Source: Erodium maritimum
Taxonomy: Eukaryota > Streptophyta > Magnoliopsida > Geraniales > Geraniaceae
Assembly (NCBI GenBank): GCA_963921825.1
Contig: OY997589.1
Coordinates: forward strand, 86,288,523-86,352,522
Direction: 5' to 3'
Length of the DNA: 64,000 bases
Part shown: piece by piece, positions 22,998 to 35,110 of the stretch
Layout: each line of letters begins with the position of its first letter
Numbering within the stretch: position 1 is the stretch's first letter
Program-made: the position numbers and the translations under genes
Notes under the pieces: generated by a model
Database searches by the model: none
Told to the model about the DNA's origin: nothing
What the model saw: only the letters and a program-made list of their open reading frames with translations

Positions 22998-25635
22998 TAC
23001 TAAAACCTGATTTCTAACTTTTTTGAATTTTTGGTTATCACGTCCTCACCCAGACCAATCTTTGGTTACAATTCCATACATGAAAGGTTGGGAATTTTAC
23101 AATTAGTATATAAAACTGTTAAAAATTTGGATGATGTTAGTTTTAGTTACGAAATGTCTTTTATGCCCTCAAACCCTCTTCTTCAACCTCCCACACACTC
23201 TATTAAGCTTAATTTTTAGACCTTGAAGCTTCCATGGATGTTAGGTCAAAATGCTGCACATTTTCGTTTGTTTTCTCGCTATCCAAACACCCAGAAGCGA
23301 ATTCATGAAAAAAAGCTCAAACCCCATTAAAGATTAAAAGTCAAATATTTTTTTATTTTTTGGATAAGCTTGAAAATTTTATTAGAAAAAAATTAGATCC
23401 AAGCAGGATCTAACCGAAGATAACCATTACAAGGAAGCTCTCAGAAGGAGCTGCGGTAACAATAACCCGAAACAAAAACCCATGAAGGGAACAAAAATCA
23501 ACCGCCCGTGACCCACTCTTCACCATCCGATGTCAAAGTCGGATCATCAAAAGCTTTAGCTGAATGAACTAACTGCTCGGCTTTAGTTTGCAAAATCTGC
23601 TTCCCAATGTTCACAGGATTTACAAGTCTCGCACGAGCCAAAGAACGCGATGGTTTGACTTCAACAGTGTAGTAATCCGTTAAAAAAGGTGGAGGTCAAC
23701 TCTGAGGATTCGAAGTTCTAGACGGCTGCTTCGAATGACGACCCTTAAACGGAGGCGGTTGCAGAAGCACCTCCTTCCACGGACTACACTGATGAACCTC
23801 GGTAGATAAAGAAGCATGAACCGATGAAGTTGAATCACGAGTTTTAGATCCCTGATCCATAACACCAACCATAGGGTCTGTTGATAAATTTGGGCTCAAA
23901 TTAGGCCCAAAACCAGGCCCTATAGAAGCCCCGGGCTCTGTTATACCAACTGGCCCACTATCAACCCCATTCCCAATTTCCTCAACCGGCCCAACTAAGC
24001 CTTCTTCTACCTCACGCACATCACACGTTTCTGTAACGAATCCCACCGAAACCGGCGGTTCTGCAGCCAAAGAGTCCGATGCGATCCCACCTGCAATCCC
24101 ACCCGTACCCAACGGAGTTGACTGACTTTCAGAATTTGAAATCCCATGAATGATGGGATCTCGGATCACACCCGAGACCTGTGAACCAGACCCACCCGGA
24201 ACAACACCGTCGACGACCACCTCCGGCGAATCTCCGACGACCACTACCCGTTGAGATTCCACTCCAATCTGCATACTCAACTCTCCCACACCCAAAGTCG
24301 ATCATTCCGCACCACCTCAGTGCTCTGTTTCAGAGAGCACATCTCCGGTATAACCTTTCGACATCGGGAAATGGCCACAAAAAAATTAAACCCATTGATC
24401 TTATACCCATTAAGACTGTTTGCTGCTTGAGACGCATCGTCCTGAGATGTATACCGAACAAGCCCAAAGAAATTACCACTTCGGTTTGGACGCCGCAAAA
24501 CAGAGCAAGACGAAACCTCGCCGTAAGCTCCGAAAACGTTTCTAACCCACTCCGGTTTGGTATCATACAGCAAATTACAGAAAAATACTTCATCCCTCTG
24601 CAAATCATACCTCGTCTTCTTTGAACGGCGAGTGCGTACGATGGGACGAGTTTCACCAGTCACAATCTCGCCGACACCGGACGCAGCATAAGGCATGGTA
24701 GCCACCTCACCGGCCGAGGCCGAACTCCGTGCAGCAGCCTCCTCATCAACAATCGGAGACGACTTGGATGTACGGGCTCCATCCTTCGTTTCCCGATGAC
24801 TCTTTGGCCGAAGAGACTGTCGAACCACCTTCTTCTTAAAACTCTTATGAGAAGTTCGACTCCCTTGCAAAGACACAACCTTACAGTAAGAACCATACAA
24901 GGTCAACAACAAGGAGCAAAATTCAGGGAAACAGAGTTGCGATGGCGTCAAACTCTTTCGCTGCTTCTGCATTTCGCTATCCAAGAGGGACCAGTTAATA
25001 TGTGATCGGTTATTCGTGACATTATTCAAATATTTTTTATGTTTTTCATATTTACTGTTTTTCTTTCATTTTCTCTATATCCAAACACTCAGAAACAAAT
25101 TCATGAAGAAAAGCTCAAACCCATAAATATAAAGGATCAAAAGCCCATAATTTTTGTCATTTGTATTATTTTTCTTTCAATTTCTCTCCGTCCAAACACT
25201 CATAAACAAAAAAATAATAATCATTTTTACCATATTCATGAAAACAAGCTATAACCCAGAAATGATTCAACGTCAAAATTCATGAAAAGAAGCTAGAACC
25301 CATAAAAAAATTCAGAACTATTGAGCCGTGAATGTGATTTTGATGGTTTGTGTGAAATAATGCATAGTCAGGGTTATGATGTGTAACAAAAGTCAAGGGC
25401 GAAGGTTATGATGTATAACAAAGGTTGAGGGCGAAATGGTCATATTTAAATTTGAAACAGTACACGTGACATGCACGTGTTCTGTTGTCTAACATTGCTG
25501 TTAATTTGGACGGATTTTTATACTTTTTGTAAAATTTTCAACCTTTCATGTATGGAATTGTAACCAAAGGTCAGTGTGGGTTAAGACGTAATAACGAAAG
25601 GTTTAAGAAAGTTAAGAAGCGGTGTTATCCCATCT
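22998..25635. mobile_element. Fold-back element downstream of MLP1, split by a LINE
   Basis: The left arm (about 22998-23130: TTTCTAACTTTTTTGAAT ... CACCCAGACCAATCTTTGG ... CCATACATGAAAGGTTGG) is mirrored at about 25500-25635 (CCAACCTTTC-like arm, ATGTATGGAATTGTAACC, GTGTTATCCC). It is related to the element at 37157-37647. A LINE (23356-25025) sits inside. The flanking sequences rejoin the MLP downstream flank seen after MLP3 (CTTGTACT...CTTCTATAT). Exact ends are uncertain. Confidence 0.6.
23356..25025 (-). mobile_element. ORF1-only LINE (RRM-type), copy 1
   Basis: A minus-strand insert bounded by near-identical direct repeats TCAAATATTTTTTTAT (23341-23356) and TCAAATATTTTTTAT (25026-25040); the homopolymers blur the exact ends. 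The start codon for ORF1 is at 24972. The protein has an N-terminal PEFCSLLLTLYGSYCKVV segment, a basic linker, an RRM (RNP2 VFFCNL, RNP1 GNFFGLVRY), then a Pro/Gly/Ser-rich region and SPWKEVLLQPP, and ends near DDPTLTSDGEEW. The frame shifts near 24285 and again near 23700. Only about 340 bp remain between the WKE motif and the tail, so no endonuclease or reverse transcriptase is encoded even though both ends are present. Confidence 0.8.
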
Positions 25636-26005
25636 TCTATATATGAAAAACTTGGACCTTTTTCATTATCAATTAACTGGTTACCTATTCTGTCATGGAT
25701 TATGCATTTATATATGTTGTTACGAGGGTTGTAGTTGTGTATGAATTAGTGAACATCAAACATTATACTGAGTGAATGAAAACAGAACATCATACAAGAA
25801 TATGGATGATTCCAAATTTATGAACTACTCGTGTTTTCTAAACACGCGTGAACTAAAAAAGTCTCAGACTCTAAAATTAGGATTCTCACTCTCTTTCCCA
25901 GCCTACCGTCATTTTCAAAACTCTATGGTCATTTCCGAATCCTCATCCTCCTCCTTAGCTCATACATCCGACGTTATTAGAGACTCAACCACCTCGTCAT
26001 GTTAG
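25636..26005. other. MLP1 downstream flank, gene-free
   Basis: Continues the ancestral flank also seen at 61540-61620 (AACTGGTTACCTA...TCATGGATTAT...ATGTTGTT). The open frame 25772-26005 has no recognisable motif and runs into the LINE relic. Confidence 0.5.
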
Positions 26006-27727
26006 ATGGCGGTGACAGGCCTCTCGGGCCTCGGCTTAGGGATCCCAAGCCAATCCCCATCGCGTCGTACTGTCCCACCCAGCCATGGATCCCATTCGGC
26101 CTGTTTACCGCGTGATGGACCCCGTCCTACCAGGTTTCACTACCGCGCGCAGGATCTCCTCTACTATTGGCATCTCGGTGGGGCTCCTCACGGGCGGCTC
26201 CGCAACCGGCTTCGAAACCTACAGTCCGTCCCAACGAACACCATAACCAAAACCAGCACCAGATCCGTGAGAAGTAGGTGGCGGCGTGGCCACCCCTTCT
26301 CTCCATAACGGAGCTCTCGAGAGCGAATATCAGGCCAATACAATTGCTCTTGTCCGTTACTCCAACGAGAGAATCCCTGGAAGTCATCTCGAACCGACTC
26401 GGTGGGGTATCGTTGGAGGATGGCCTAGAGGACGATGCCGTAGTCGTAGTCCCGAGCGAGGTTATCCATACTGTCTCTGATGGCCGGTACCGTCTATTGC
26501 TGGTTGGGAGCATCGTCGTCGACGTCAGTTGCAACCCGAACATCTTATGCGGCGTCATGCTTCAACGCTGGCAAGTGAATGGTATGGAGGTGGACGTCCT
26601 CTTCAAGTACGTCGTGTCATTCATTTTTTGTCTGAATCTGCCCTCAATCAGATATGGCACAAGTGTTCGTGGACCTTCAGCGGGTACCCTCTGCTCTGCT
26701 ACTGTTCCCCCTCATATCGTACATACAACCAGACACCATTTCATTTTGGTTCATGGAGATCAGAGTCAAGGCATACAACATCCTAGGGGATGCCCGGAAC
26801 ATCTGTATCCGGTTCCTCTAGGGTAACTCCTTGGGCACCGAGGTGGTTGCTATTCCCATACCTACCCGCGGCCGTGAGACGGTTTTCTCTGGTTCCGGGT
26901 CAGCTCTGATGTGGGCATGCTGCTCTAACGAAGGATCCGACTGTAGTTCACGGGACATCTGGAGTCTACCAGTGTTAGGCTGCAATATGAGCGGCCCCCG
27001 GGTTTTTGTGTCCGTTGTGGGCTCCTTACCCACCACATCCAGGCCTGCTAGGCCCATATCCCAAGAGTGGGTCGGGAGGAGATTAGGTTTGATGATTTGC
27101 CCAGACATAATGGGGGCACCAAAGCCTCGTACGATGCTCCAAGTGGAAGAACTCTTGACATCTCTCACCCTTGGGTCCGAGGGAGTAGACAGGGTACAAG
27201 GAAGACAACTTCCTCCTCCTCTAGGTTTTCCTGCATTACCTGGTTCAAGGGAGGGAGTACCGAAGACCGATGAATTGGCTAAAGAGGGTTTCGATGGAAC
27301 ATCTCCATTTTTTCAAGTGGCGCATCCAAGATCGTCAAATGGGACATGTGCAATCGCGAAGGCCAATGACATAGCTAACTTGAGTCAGGAAGACGATCGG
27401 GAGGCACTGGGAGGGGAGCTCAACTATGTTAGTGGGAGTCCTACATAGTCACTATCACCTTCTCTGAAGCCCCCCAACAAACTATGGAAACTTCCGTTAG
27501 GGTCAGGATGCAAAAAGAACCTTGGGAGCTCGGGGGAGGCATGGGTCCCAAGCGGATGAAGATGTTGAAGAACAAAAGAAGGACCAGGACGGGCCAGGTT
27601 TATAGCTGCGTAAGCCAACTGAAAAGGGCCCTAGAAATATTGGGACCTCTGCCTGCATAGTACAGACTCCTCGATAAAGCTAAAGACTACTTCGATCAGG
27701 CGTGAGCTGCAAAACAGCCCCGTCAAG
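26006..27727 (+). mobile_element. Degenerate LINE-type relic with DUF4283-like ORF1, copy 1 (left part)
   Basis: The frame at 26278-26826 carries LEDGLEDDAVVVVPSEVIHT...RYRLLLVGSIVVD, the pattern of the DUF4283 domain found in ORF1/gag of many plant LINEs. A similar segment occurs at 49558-49650 (LEGDEDDVVVVVPDGPI). Downstream frames (26831-27448) are Ser/Pro/Gly-rich as in ORF1 C-termini. Frameshifts and stops are frequent. A hAT element interrupts it at 27728. Confidence 0.5.
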
Positions 27728-28516
27728 CAGGGACGAATCTACCAAGGGCCCGGGGGGGCACGTGCCCCCCCCCCCCCCCTCAACTTTTTGTTTGATTTAA
27801 ATTACTACTTAATTTTTTAACTTTTTATTTTAACTTTCCATTTTTTCAACTCTGTGCCCCCCTCAAATAATATTTTCTAAATAATCACTCACTTAATTTC
27901 AATTTCCTGTCATAAATTTCCATATATTTTTATTATGTTTTAAAAAAAATCTTAACTATACTTAAATTTCTATTATATTATTTTTTTAAATTCATAATTT
28001 TTTTATATTTATATTATTTAATTTCTTAATTATAGATTTATAGTTAGTGTCTCAAAGTATAATTATATTTAAGACATTGTTTAAGTTTTAAAACATTTAT
28101 CAATTTGCTTTTAAAATTTGATTATCTATAAAATTACTAGTCATGTGGAAAGATATTTTAAAAACAATCTGTTCCCATCAATCCGAATGAGAAGAAGAAG
28201 AAATCATATAAAAGACCCATGGATGAGTACTAATATAATTGTATCATCGAGAAAAAATATTGTAATATTGTTTTACTGTATTAACAATAAAAATGTTTTA
28301 TAACATTTTCAAAATATAAAAGTGTTTTATAAAATTGTAATAATCGTCATTATTTTCTGTTTATATGATATTAATACTTTAATACTATTACGTTCAAAAT
28401 ATTAACAGTTGTGCACCTTTCGTTCATAAAAACACTTTAATACTATTACGACGTTATTTGTTATTTTACAAAAAAAATTTGTGCCCCCCTCATTCAAAAC
28501 GCTAGATCCGCCACTG
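27728..28516. mobile_element. Non-autonomous hAT-like element inside the LINE relic
   Basis: Ends CAGGGACGAATCTA and, in reverse complement on the right, CAGTGGCGGATCTA. The flanking 8-mers CCGTCAAG (27720-27727) and TCGTCAGG (28517-28524) look like an aged 8-bp TSD (6 of 8). A poly-C run (27763-27779) lies near the left end and 'GTGCCCCCCTC' repeats near both ends. The 789-bp AT-rich body has no coding capacity. Confidence 0.75.
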
Positions 28517-29059
28517 TCGTCAGGAGCCTCATGGGGCTCGAGGGGTAGAAGGTTGATGGCCTACTCCTCACGACCCGGGACCATTCCTACAAGTCGTGAC
28601 TTGGGGAAGCATGTCTACACCAAGTATTTTTGTTGTTTATGTTGTTTCCTTTATCGTTTAGTTTGTTTGGGTTGGATGCTTGTTATTTTATTTATTTCCA
28701 GTATATTACTTTCTCAATTCAGGGTAGGACGTAATAATTTTTTATCTTTTCCTAAGATCGAAATTAAACTACTGTAACGAGTCTAAGACCATCAGGTTTT
28801 CTACGGGAGACTCGTTTTATTCTGGTTTCCAAAGCTTCTAACTCTGCATTTATGGTTTGATTGACACTAATAATATAATTCTTTTGTTTCATAGACAAAA
28901 CACGTTTGAACTTTTTTTTTTTTGCAAACGATATTCCTAATTATATATTTAAGCAATAGTAAAAATTAGTCATGTAATATTAATCTCATGAATTTATTTT
29001 TTGGAAATGATGATTGGAGACCAGATATGTAAACTAATAATTATGGACATGAAAGCCCA
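28517..29059 (+). other. Right remainder of the LINE relic, then gene-free sequence
   Basis: 28517-28880 continues the text of the LINE relic (CATGGGGCTCGAGGGG... T-rich 3'-like region). After a T-run at about 28911 the sequence is AT-rich with no feature until flank block A2 begins near 29060. Confidence 0.4.
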
Positions 29060-30221
29060 TAAATTATTTTCAACCATGCATTTATTTGTCTACAAAATCA
29101 TTCAAAAGGGAATCTACCCTTTTAAACATGTAGTAGATCTTGTGCCTATCCTCTCTTCTAGATGTTTAGGGTTCTCTGCTCATGTTATAAGCAGTGATGT
29201 CTTTTGTGTTATTCTGATAATTTTTGTTTAAAACATGTCATCTATATCACATCGAATTTACATAATTGAATGTCATTCTTGTTAGTTAAATGAATGGGTT
29301 AAATGTTGAAACTTACCTTTATGTATTGGTCACTAACACTATACTACCCTCATTTTCAAAATCACATTTGCGGTACCTTATCTATTGGTCACGCGATTCC
29401 GTTAGGAAACATAGACGGTAAAATACCATTTTTTCCATTCCGTTAGTCATATGACCTCAAGTGTCATATAATAGATGGTAAAATGCCGTTTTTACTTAAT
29501 TATTTGACTTTTATACATTTTATAAGGAACATTACCATTGCACCCTCGTTGTTGTTCCTTATAAAATATATAGAGGTCAAATACTTAAGGGGAAAAACTT
29601 CATTTTACCATCCATTATATGACACTTGAGGTCATATGACTAACGGAATGGAAAAACGGCATTTTACCGTCCATTTTTCCTAACGGAATCGCGTGACCAA
29701 TAGATAAGGTACCACAAATGTGATTTTGAAAAGGAGGGTAGCATAGTGTTCGTGACCAATACATAAGGGTAAGTTTTAACATTGAACCCTAAATGAATCT
29801 TAAGCTCTATAAATAGTTTTTTTTATTCTTATATCATCTTGAGATGAGTTCTATTTCAATATTTTCCCTTACGCATAATACCATACATTTATACGTAGGT
29901 CATAATAAGACTGAATATTTATATATATAATGTAGACCACTGGGTGGAAGTGACAAATAGACCAGAGGTCGAACCAACTCGAATACCATGTAAACTTTTA
30001 TTTAAAATATACCACTTATATCGGGTAAAGCTTATTAACTAGCTGTGGTCCTAACTTTTAATAGCTTTTTATTCTTACACAATAGTTTTATGACTAAATA
30101 TATTTTTACAAACAACAAAATACTGAGAATCATATTGCTGTAGGTGGAAGCTTAATGGTGCAGATAGTAGGATCATCATCTCCCAGCAAGTCCAGCAAAG
30201 ACGAAGAAAGTCATAGCATAC
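29060..30221 (+). repeat. Flank block A2 of the MLP tandem array, left part
   Basis: Matches block A1: GTCTACAAAATCATTCAAAA at 29090, TAAGCAGTGATGTC at about 29189, then (after a MITE) GACTAAATATATTTTTAC and the conserved GTAGGTGGAAGCTTAA. The block is cut at 30221 by the LTR element and resumes at 37038. Confidence 0.8.
29296..29789. mobile_element. Mutator-like MITE with 9-bp TSD
   Basis: A 494-bp palindromic element: the left end GGGTTAAATGTTGAAACTTA and the right end TAAGTTTTAACATTGAACCC mirror each other, with long inner arms (ACGCGATTCCGTTAGGAAA / TTTCCTAACGGAATCGCGT type). Exact 9-bp direct repeats TAAATGAAT flank it (29287-29295 and 29790-29798); that length is typical of Mutator-like elements. 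No coding capacity. Confidence 0.9.
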
Positions 30222-31311
30222 TGTTGGACAAAAGTGAGTTTAGACAAATAGAAATGGTCAATTTGACGCTCAATTATATATAGGATCGACTCACCCTAGA
30301 ACTATGGAAAGATTAGTTTCGTGTTCTAGGAAGTGAGACCTTTCCAACGAGATATTATGAGGTCTAAACGGACAATAGGTGAATGAGAAATTAAAGCTCA
30401 AAGATCACCCGTTGAACTTAGTTGTTGAGAAAATTGCAAATGGAAAATACATCATTTTTGTGTAGTCCCATATGGAAAGATTACTAAACTTTCATTGGGT
30501 TTATATAGTGTTGCCTTCTTAGCATGTTTGAATTGCTTGGATGAAATGCTTTGTGCAGGACGCGAATGCTGCAGCGGAAGAGGGCCTGTGGCGCTAATTT
30601 TGTTTTGCTTCGGCCCGTATTAAATCTCAACAATTAATTTCCAATTTTCAGAATATGCAAAATAAGGAAATATGAAATTGATTTCATTTTCAGTTTTGGA
30701 AATTGATGTGCAATTAAAGAAATTTCCAAATTTTATATTATATCGAATCGTATAATAATTCTGAAATTATTTTTAGTTTCCAGAATTTATTAAATTCGAA
30801 TTTAATATATTATTTTTGAAATTGTCTATTTCCCAAAAATTGATATTTCCGAAAATTGTGTTTCCATAAAACTCGTTTCCAAAAACTCTCTCCCCTTTTC
30901 CTATATAAGCTTTGTTCTAGTTCATTATTCGTAGTGAAAAATTAGACACGTAGTTGAGACGAATTAGATACGAAATTTACCTACACAATTTCTCTCCTTC
31001 TCCAAGAACAGAGCAACTGATTTCTTTCTACTCGGTGCTACTTCTCATACACGGTTTCGAGTTCGTTTACGTTGTCGTTGTATCTTGGGAGACTTGATCA
31101 GACGGGGCAATAAAAAGTCTTAAGGAAACTGGTTCGCAGGCCTCGACATACCAGTCCCCTCTTCGAGTGTCGATTGAGGTTACTGTTTTGATTACGTATC
31201 GACTTTATATTTTTACATACTTTGTTTGTTATTTTATTTCGTATGTGATTTGAATATTCACTAATAATATTGGATTCAGTTTTTATCGTTTATGGACTAA
31301 CCCGTCTAACA
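30222..31311 (+). repeat. 5' LTR (1090 bp)
   Basis: TGTTGGAC...GTCTAACA. Contains a TATA-like CTATATAAGC at about 30901 before a transcription-start-like region, as expected of a promoter LTR. Single copy of the segment that is duplicated in the 3' LTR. Confidence 0.9.
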
Positions 31312-31926
31312 ATCTTAAGACTTTTTATTTTTGCAAGTTCATAGATGAAGAACAGGTTATCACTGCCGGAGTTTTGATTCAAATTGAGTTTGAACGATTC
31401 AAACAGGTTTTATCTTATTTTGAAGAACAGTATGAAAATCGAAAATTTTAAAATCATATTCATCTTCTCTGAAATTTTGATTAAATCGTTTCACAATACG
31501 ATTTTTCTCCTCCTCGTTGTTGGTAAGTCTACGGCTGAGAAGAAAGGGATTGCAAGTGACGATTAAAAGAGAATGAGGGTGTCGGTTGTTTATGTTTGTG
31601 GGCAGCAGAACGCAAGAAAAAAAAATGGTGGCGGCATGTCAATTGAATTATGTGTGGAGTATTAATTTGTTTGTGTTGTGGCCCACAAGTGCTGTACATG
31701 CTCAAAAGGAAGGAAAACCAAATTGGGCCGAAATTGATTTAAATTCAGGCATCCCAAAGTACTATCAGCCCAAGACATTAAAAATCAAAATGGAACACGC
31801 AAGTGGCGAGTCCTCCTTTTTCCGGACGCGCAAGCTGGGCAGGGAGCAGAACACGCGGGTTAGGAGCTGAACCGGTTCGTCCGCGAGTCAGGAGAGGACC
31901 GGGTCCGCGCGGGTCAAATCCGAACC

Positions 31927-32143
31927 TGTAACATCCCGCCGTCCCACACAAGGCCCCACGCACAGCGATGTTAGGTCTGCAGCCCAATACACCCCAACCC
32001 CTCAGGTGTACTGTCCACAGACAAATACCAACCTAGGTTGGTATTTGTCTGTGGACAATACACCAGAGGGGTTGGGGTGTATTGGGATGCAGACCTAACA
32101 TCGCCGCGCGTGGGGCCCGGGTCTGGCACGACGGGATGTTACA
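31927..32143. mobile_element. 217-bp near-perfect palindromic element, TSD GAACC
   Basis: Nested in the LTR element. Both ends read TGTAACATCCCG in opposite orientation, and the arms of about 108 bp match along almost their whole length to a centre at ACCTAGGT. Flanking 5-bp repeats GAACC (31922-31926 and 32144-32148). There is essentially no loop or unique core. Confidence 0.9.
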
Positions 32144-32219
32144 GAACCGGTTGGACAGATTGAAAAAAAAAAAACTCTTCTTCTCCTTATTCTATATGCC
32201 AGAATAATTCTTGTGATTG

Positions 32220-33570
32220 ATCTTGTTTCCTAGAAACACGTAAAGACGATCTTGTTACATCAATTTGGGTGTTATCTGATTCGGTTCTAGTTAGAACATG
32301 TACGAACAGATTAACTTTTCATCTGATTCGGTTCTAGTTTAGAACACGTTCGAACAAATTAAAACTTACAACGATTGGAAACTTTTGATAAACACAGTTT
32401 CTTTGTGAAACAAACGAGAGAAACGAACTTGAAATAAAATTCCTAAACGGTTTTCTCTAAATTCAAGAAGGAAACAAATTAGATTTATTTCCTAAACGGT
32501 TTCCTAGTCTCCTAAACGGAATTTAAAACATTTCCTTAGATTAACGGTATGTGTGATCGATCTTGTTTCTTGGAAACACGTAAAGACGATCGAACAAATG
32601 GATTCGTGAGATCCGTAAAATAAAAATCTGATTCAGTTCTAAAAGTAGAACACGTACGAATAGATTAAAATCGAACGTGCTTTCAACGACTAAAAGACAC
32701 TCGATGGAAATTGACAAACTGAATGGTTTCAATTAATTAAAACATCCAAGATTTGGAAAGTACATTAATGGATTCTTGTTTTGTGGAAAACGTTACAACG
32801 AGTAAGTTGGAACTAAAAATTATGTGTTAGAATTTAAGTTCAATATTGATTATGTTCCTTAAAGAACACGTACGAACAACTTTCTTTCACTTTAGAATGT
32901 GATGGACAAATGATGTCGTTCTATCTACTTATGAACTTCGGGTTTAAGTGGTGAACCATTTGTTCAAATTCTATAGTTGATAAAATAGATTGAATCGATC
33001 TTATTGCTTTGAAATACGTAAAGATGACTCAATCGATGTTTAAGCTCAATCGAAGTTTGAGTTAAACGGTTCAATTGTTATGAATCATATAAAAGATCGA
33101 TGTGGATCTAAATACTGAATTTGTTCATGTTCTTATTAAGAAAGGACAAATTGGAAATGTTCAATTGATTTCAAAAATGAAACAAACCTATACAAGAACA
33201 AGCAAAGAGAAATTAAATAGTTTCATTTTCCAAATTCTTGATCAAACACGTGCGAACGATTAAAGCTAGCTAATCGATTTGGCCTCCTTGGTACAAGTTC
33301 AATCGAATGTGTCGATTTATCATTGAGAAGATTAATTTGATCATTGACCTATTAATCGATTTATGTTTCAATGCGAAACAAGTTAGAACGATTAAATGTA
33401 GGCGTTCAAGATCAAGTTAATTTTGCGTCATGAAAAGAACAAATGTGACCAAATTTAACAGTTTCAATTTTTGATAATTGGAATATAGAAAATCAATTTA
33501 AACAGATTGGAATACGTCCAAATGTTAAAAATTGTTAATTGGAATAGTTTCTTGGTGAAACAATGTAAAA
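32220..33570 (+). repeat. Dispersed array of small hairpins with an ACGTACGAAC-type tail
   Basis: At least twelve sites share a design: a 5-6-bp stem (GTTTC...GAAAC or GTTCT...AGAAC) with a 3-6-base loop, usually followed directly by ACGTACGAAC or ACGTAAAGAC and often ATT. Examples start at 32225, 32283, 32330, 32397, 32565, 32636, 32778, 32854, 33129, 33237, 33365 and 33547. Spacing is irregular (about 47-180 bp). They fill the part of the LTR element where gag would be expected, which has no long reading frame. Confidence 0.65.
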
Positions 33571-34309
33571 TTATTTGAAATTGAGATTCATTACATGGAA
33601 TTGCTCAAATTTCAACATGACTTCCGAATATAGGAAGAACCTCAAAACGACTTGAAGCGTACAAGGCTTAAGGACGGTTTATGAGGGTGAAAAATTAGTT
33701 TTGACTAAGGATGAATACTTGTGGGAAATAAATATGTTTCCAAACACGTTAAGTCCAAGAAATGAATAATGTAAGGGGTACGCTTCTTATAATTATCTCA
33801 CTGTGTCATTATATGTATGACATGGGAAATTGGACACGTTTACCACATAGCGTTGCGTAAGAGTAAACAATCTCGGAACACATCCTAAAATTCCAACGGA
33901 CTATAAATGCAGAATTTATCTCAATAATTATTCATATTACGAACCTTTTGATCAAATCAAATATGGGTTGTCACTTGACATGCGGGGGGAGGGGAAGCTA
34001 TTTTGTTAGCTAACTACCTTTGAATAAGGTACCCCTTAAGAAATTAGACAAGACTTTACACGATTTATGGAAAGGAAGAAAACCTTCCAATAATTACTTG
34101 AAAATGTGGGGGTATCTTGCTAATTGGCCCCATTATCAAATAAGATGAAAAATCGGTCCTAAACAGTGGACTGTAGTTTATTGGACTAAAGCTAACATTT
34201 AAGCAATGGACAAAAGCTTGATGATGTCATGTTAGTCAATAAATACAAAATAAACAAGTGTGCCAGATGATAGATGTTAAAACCACAAATGAGGGATATA
34301 TGATCCTAT

Positions 34310-35110
34310 GACTATACGTGGAGGACATTCTAATCATGGGGAGCAATGATAAGATGGTAAAGAGTACCAAAACCTTGTTAAACTCTAAGTTTGACATAAA
34401 AGAAATGGTACTCGCGTATATGATTTTGGGCATCCAAATCAAGCGTTCATCTGATGATGTCATGTTAACCCAATCACACTACATAGAAAAGATACTGAGT
34501 CAGTTCACTAAGAAGGGTACTTGTAATGCCAGAACACCTATAGACATTAATGAACACTTGTCTAAAATAATGGTGAAAGCATTGACTATGTATCTCATTA
34601 GTTGTACTAAACCTGACATTACAATCATGTAAGTACATTGAGTAGACTCAGGAGTAACCCATGGAAAGACTATTGGACAATTATCATAAGAGTACTTGGA
34701 TACTTACGATACACTCGTGTGACTATGGACTGCACTATAAGAGAGAACCTACTGTTCTTGAAGGATACTCTGATGCTAGTTGAATATCTGATATTCAGGA
34801 TTCAAAAAGCATGAGTGGATATGTCCTTACTCTAGTAGAAGCAGCAGTGTCGTGGAAATCCTCAAGACAAACGATCATAACCATATCCACCATGGAATCT
34901 GAGTTTGTGGCCTTGGATAAAACCAAGTGGCTACGAAACTTCTTGGAGGATAATCCAGATTGGCTAAAGCCTGTGCTCAAGGTTTGTGTGCATTGTAATA
35001 ATCAAGCAGCAATAAATAGGGCACAAATCTGATTAAGCAACTGATCTCAATTATAGTTATCACTATTGATTTTGCAAGATCAAAAGATAACATCGCGGAT
35101 CCGCTAACCA
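34310..35110 (+). pseudogene. Copia reverse transcriptase/RNase H remnant of the LTR element
   Basis: 34318-34632 corresponds to the region just after the catalytic YVDD: EDILIMGSN, then FDIKEMVLAYMILGIQIKRS and SQSHYIEKILSQF-like text. 34811-35032 is RNase [33 protein letters not shown], then a CNNQAAI segment. Frames change and stops occur between 34630 and 34810. The upstream RT half, including the first aspartates, is absent. Confidence 0.85.

Noticed and set aside
31586..31870. 94-codon frame in the LTR element, possibly a captured host gene
   Set aside because: No intron-exon trace or domain was recognised and the frame is broken by the palindromic element; capture cannot be supported.
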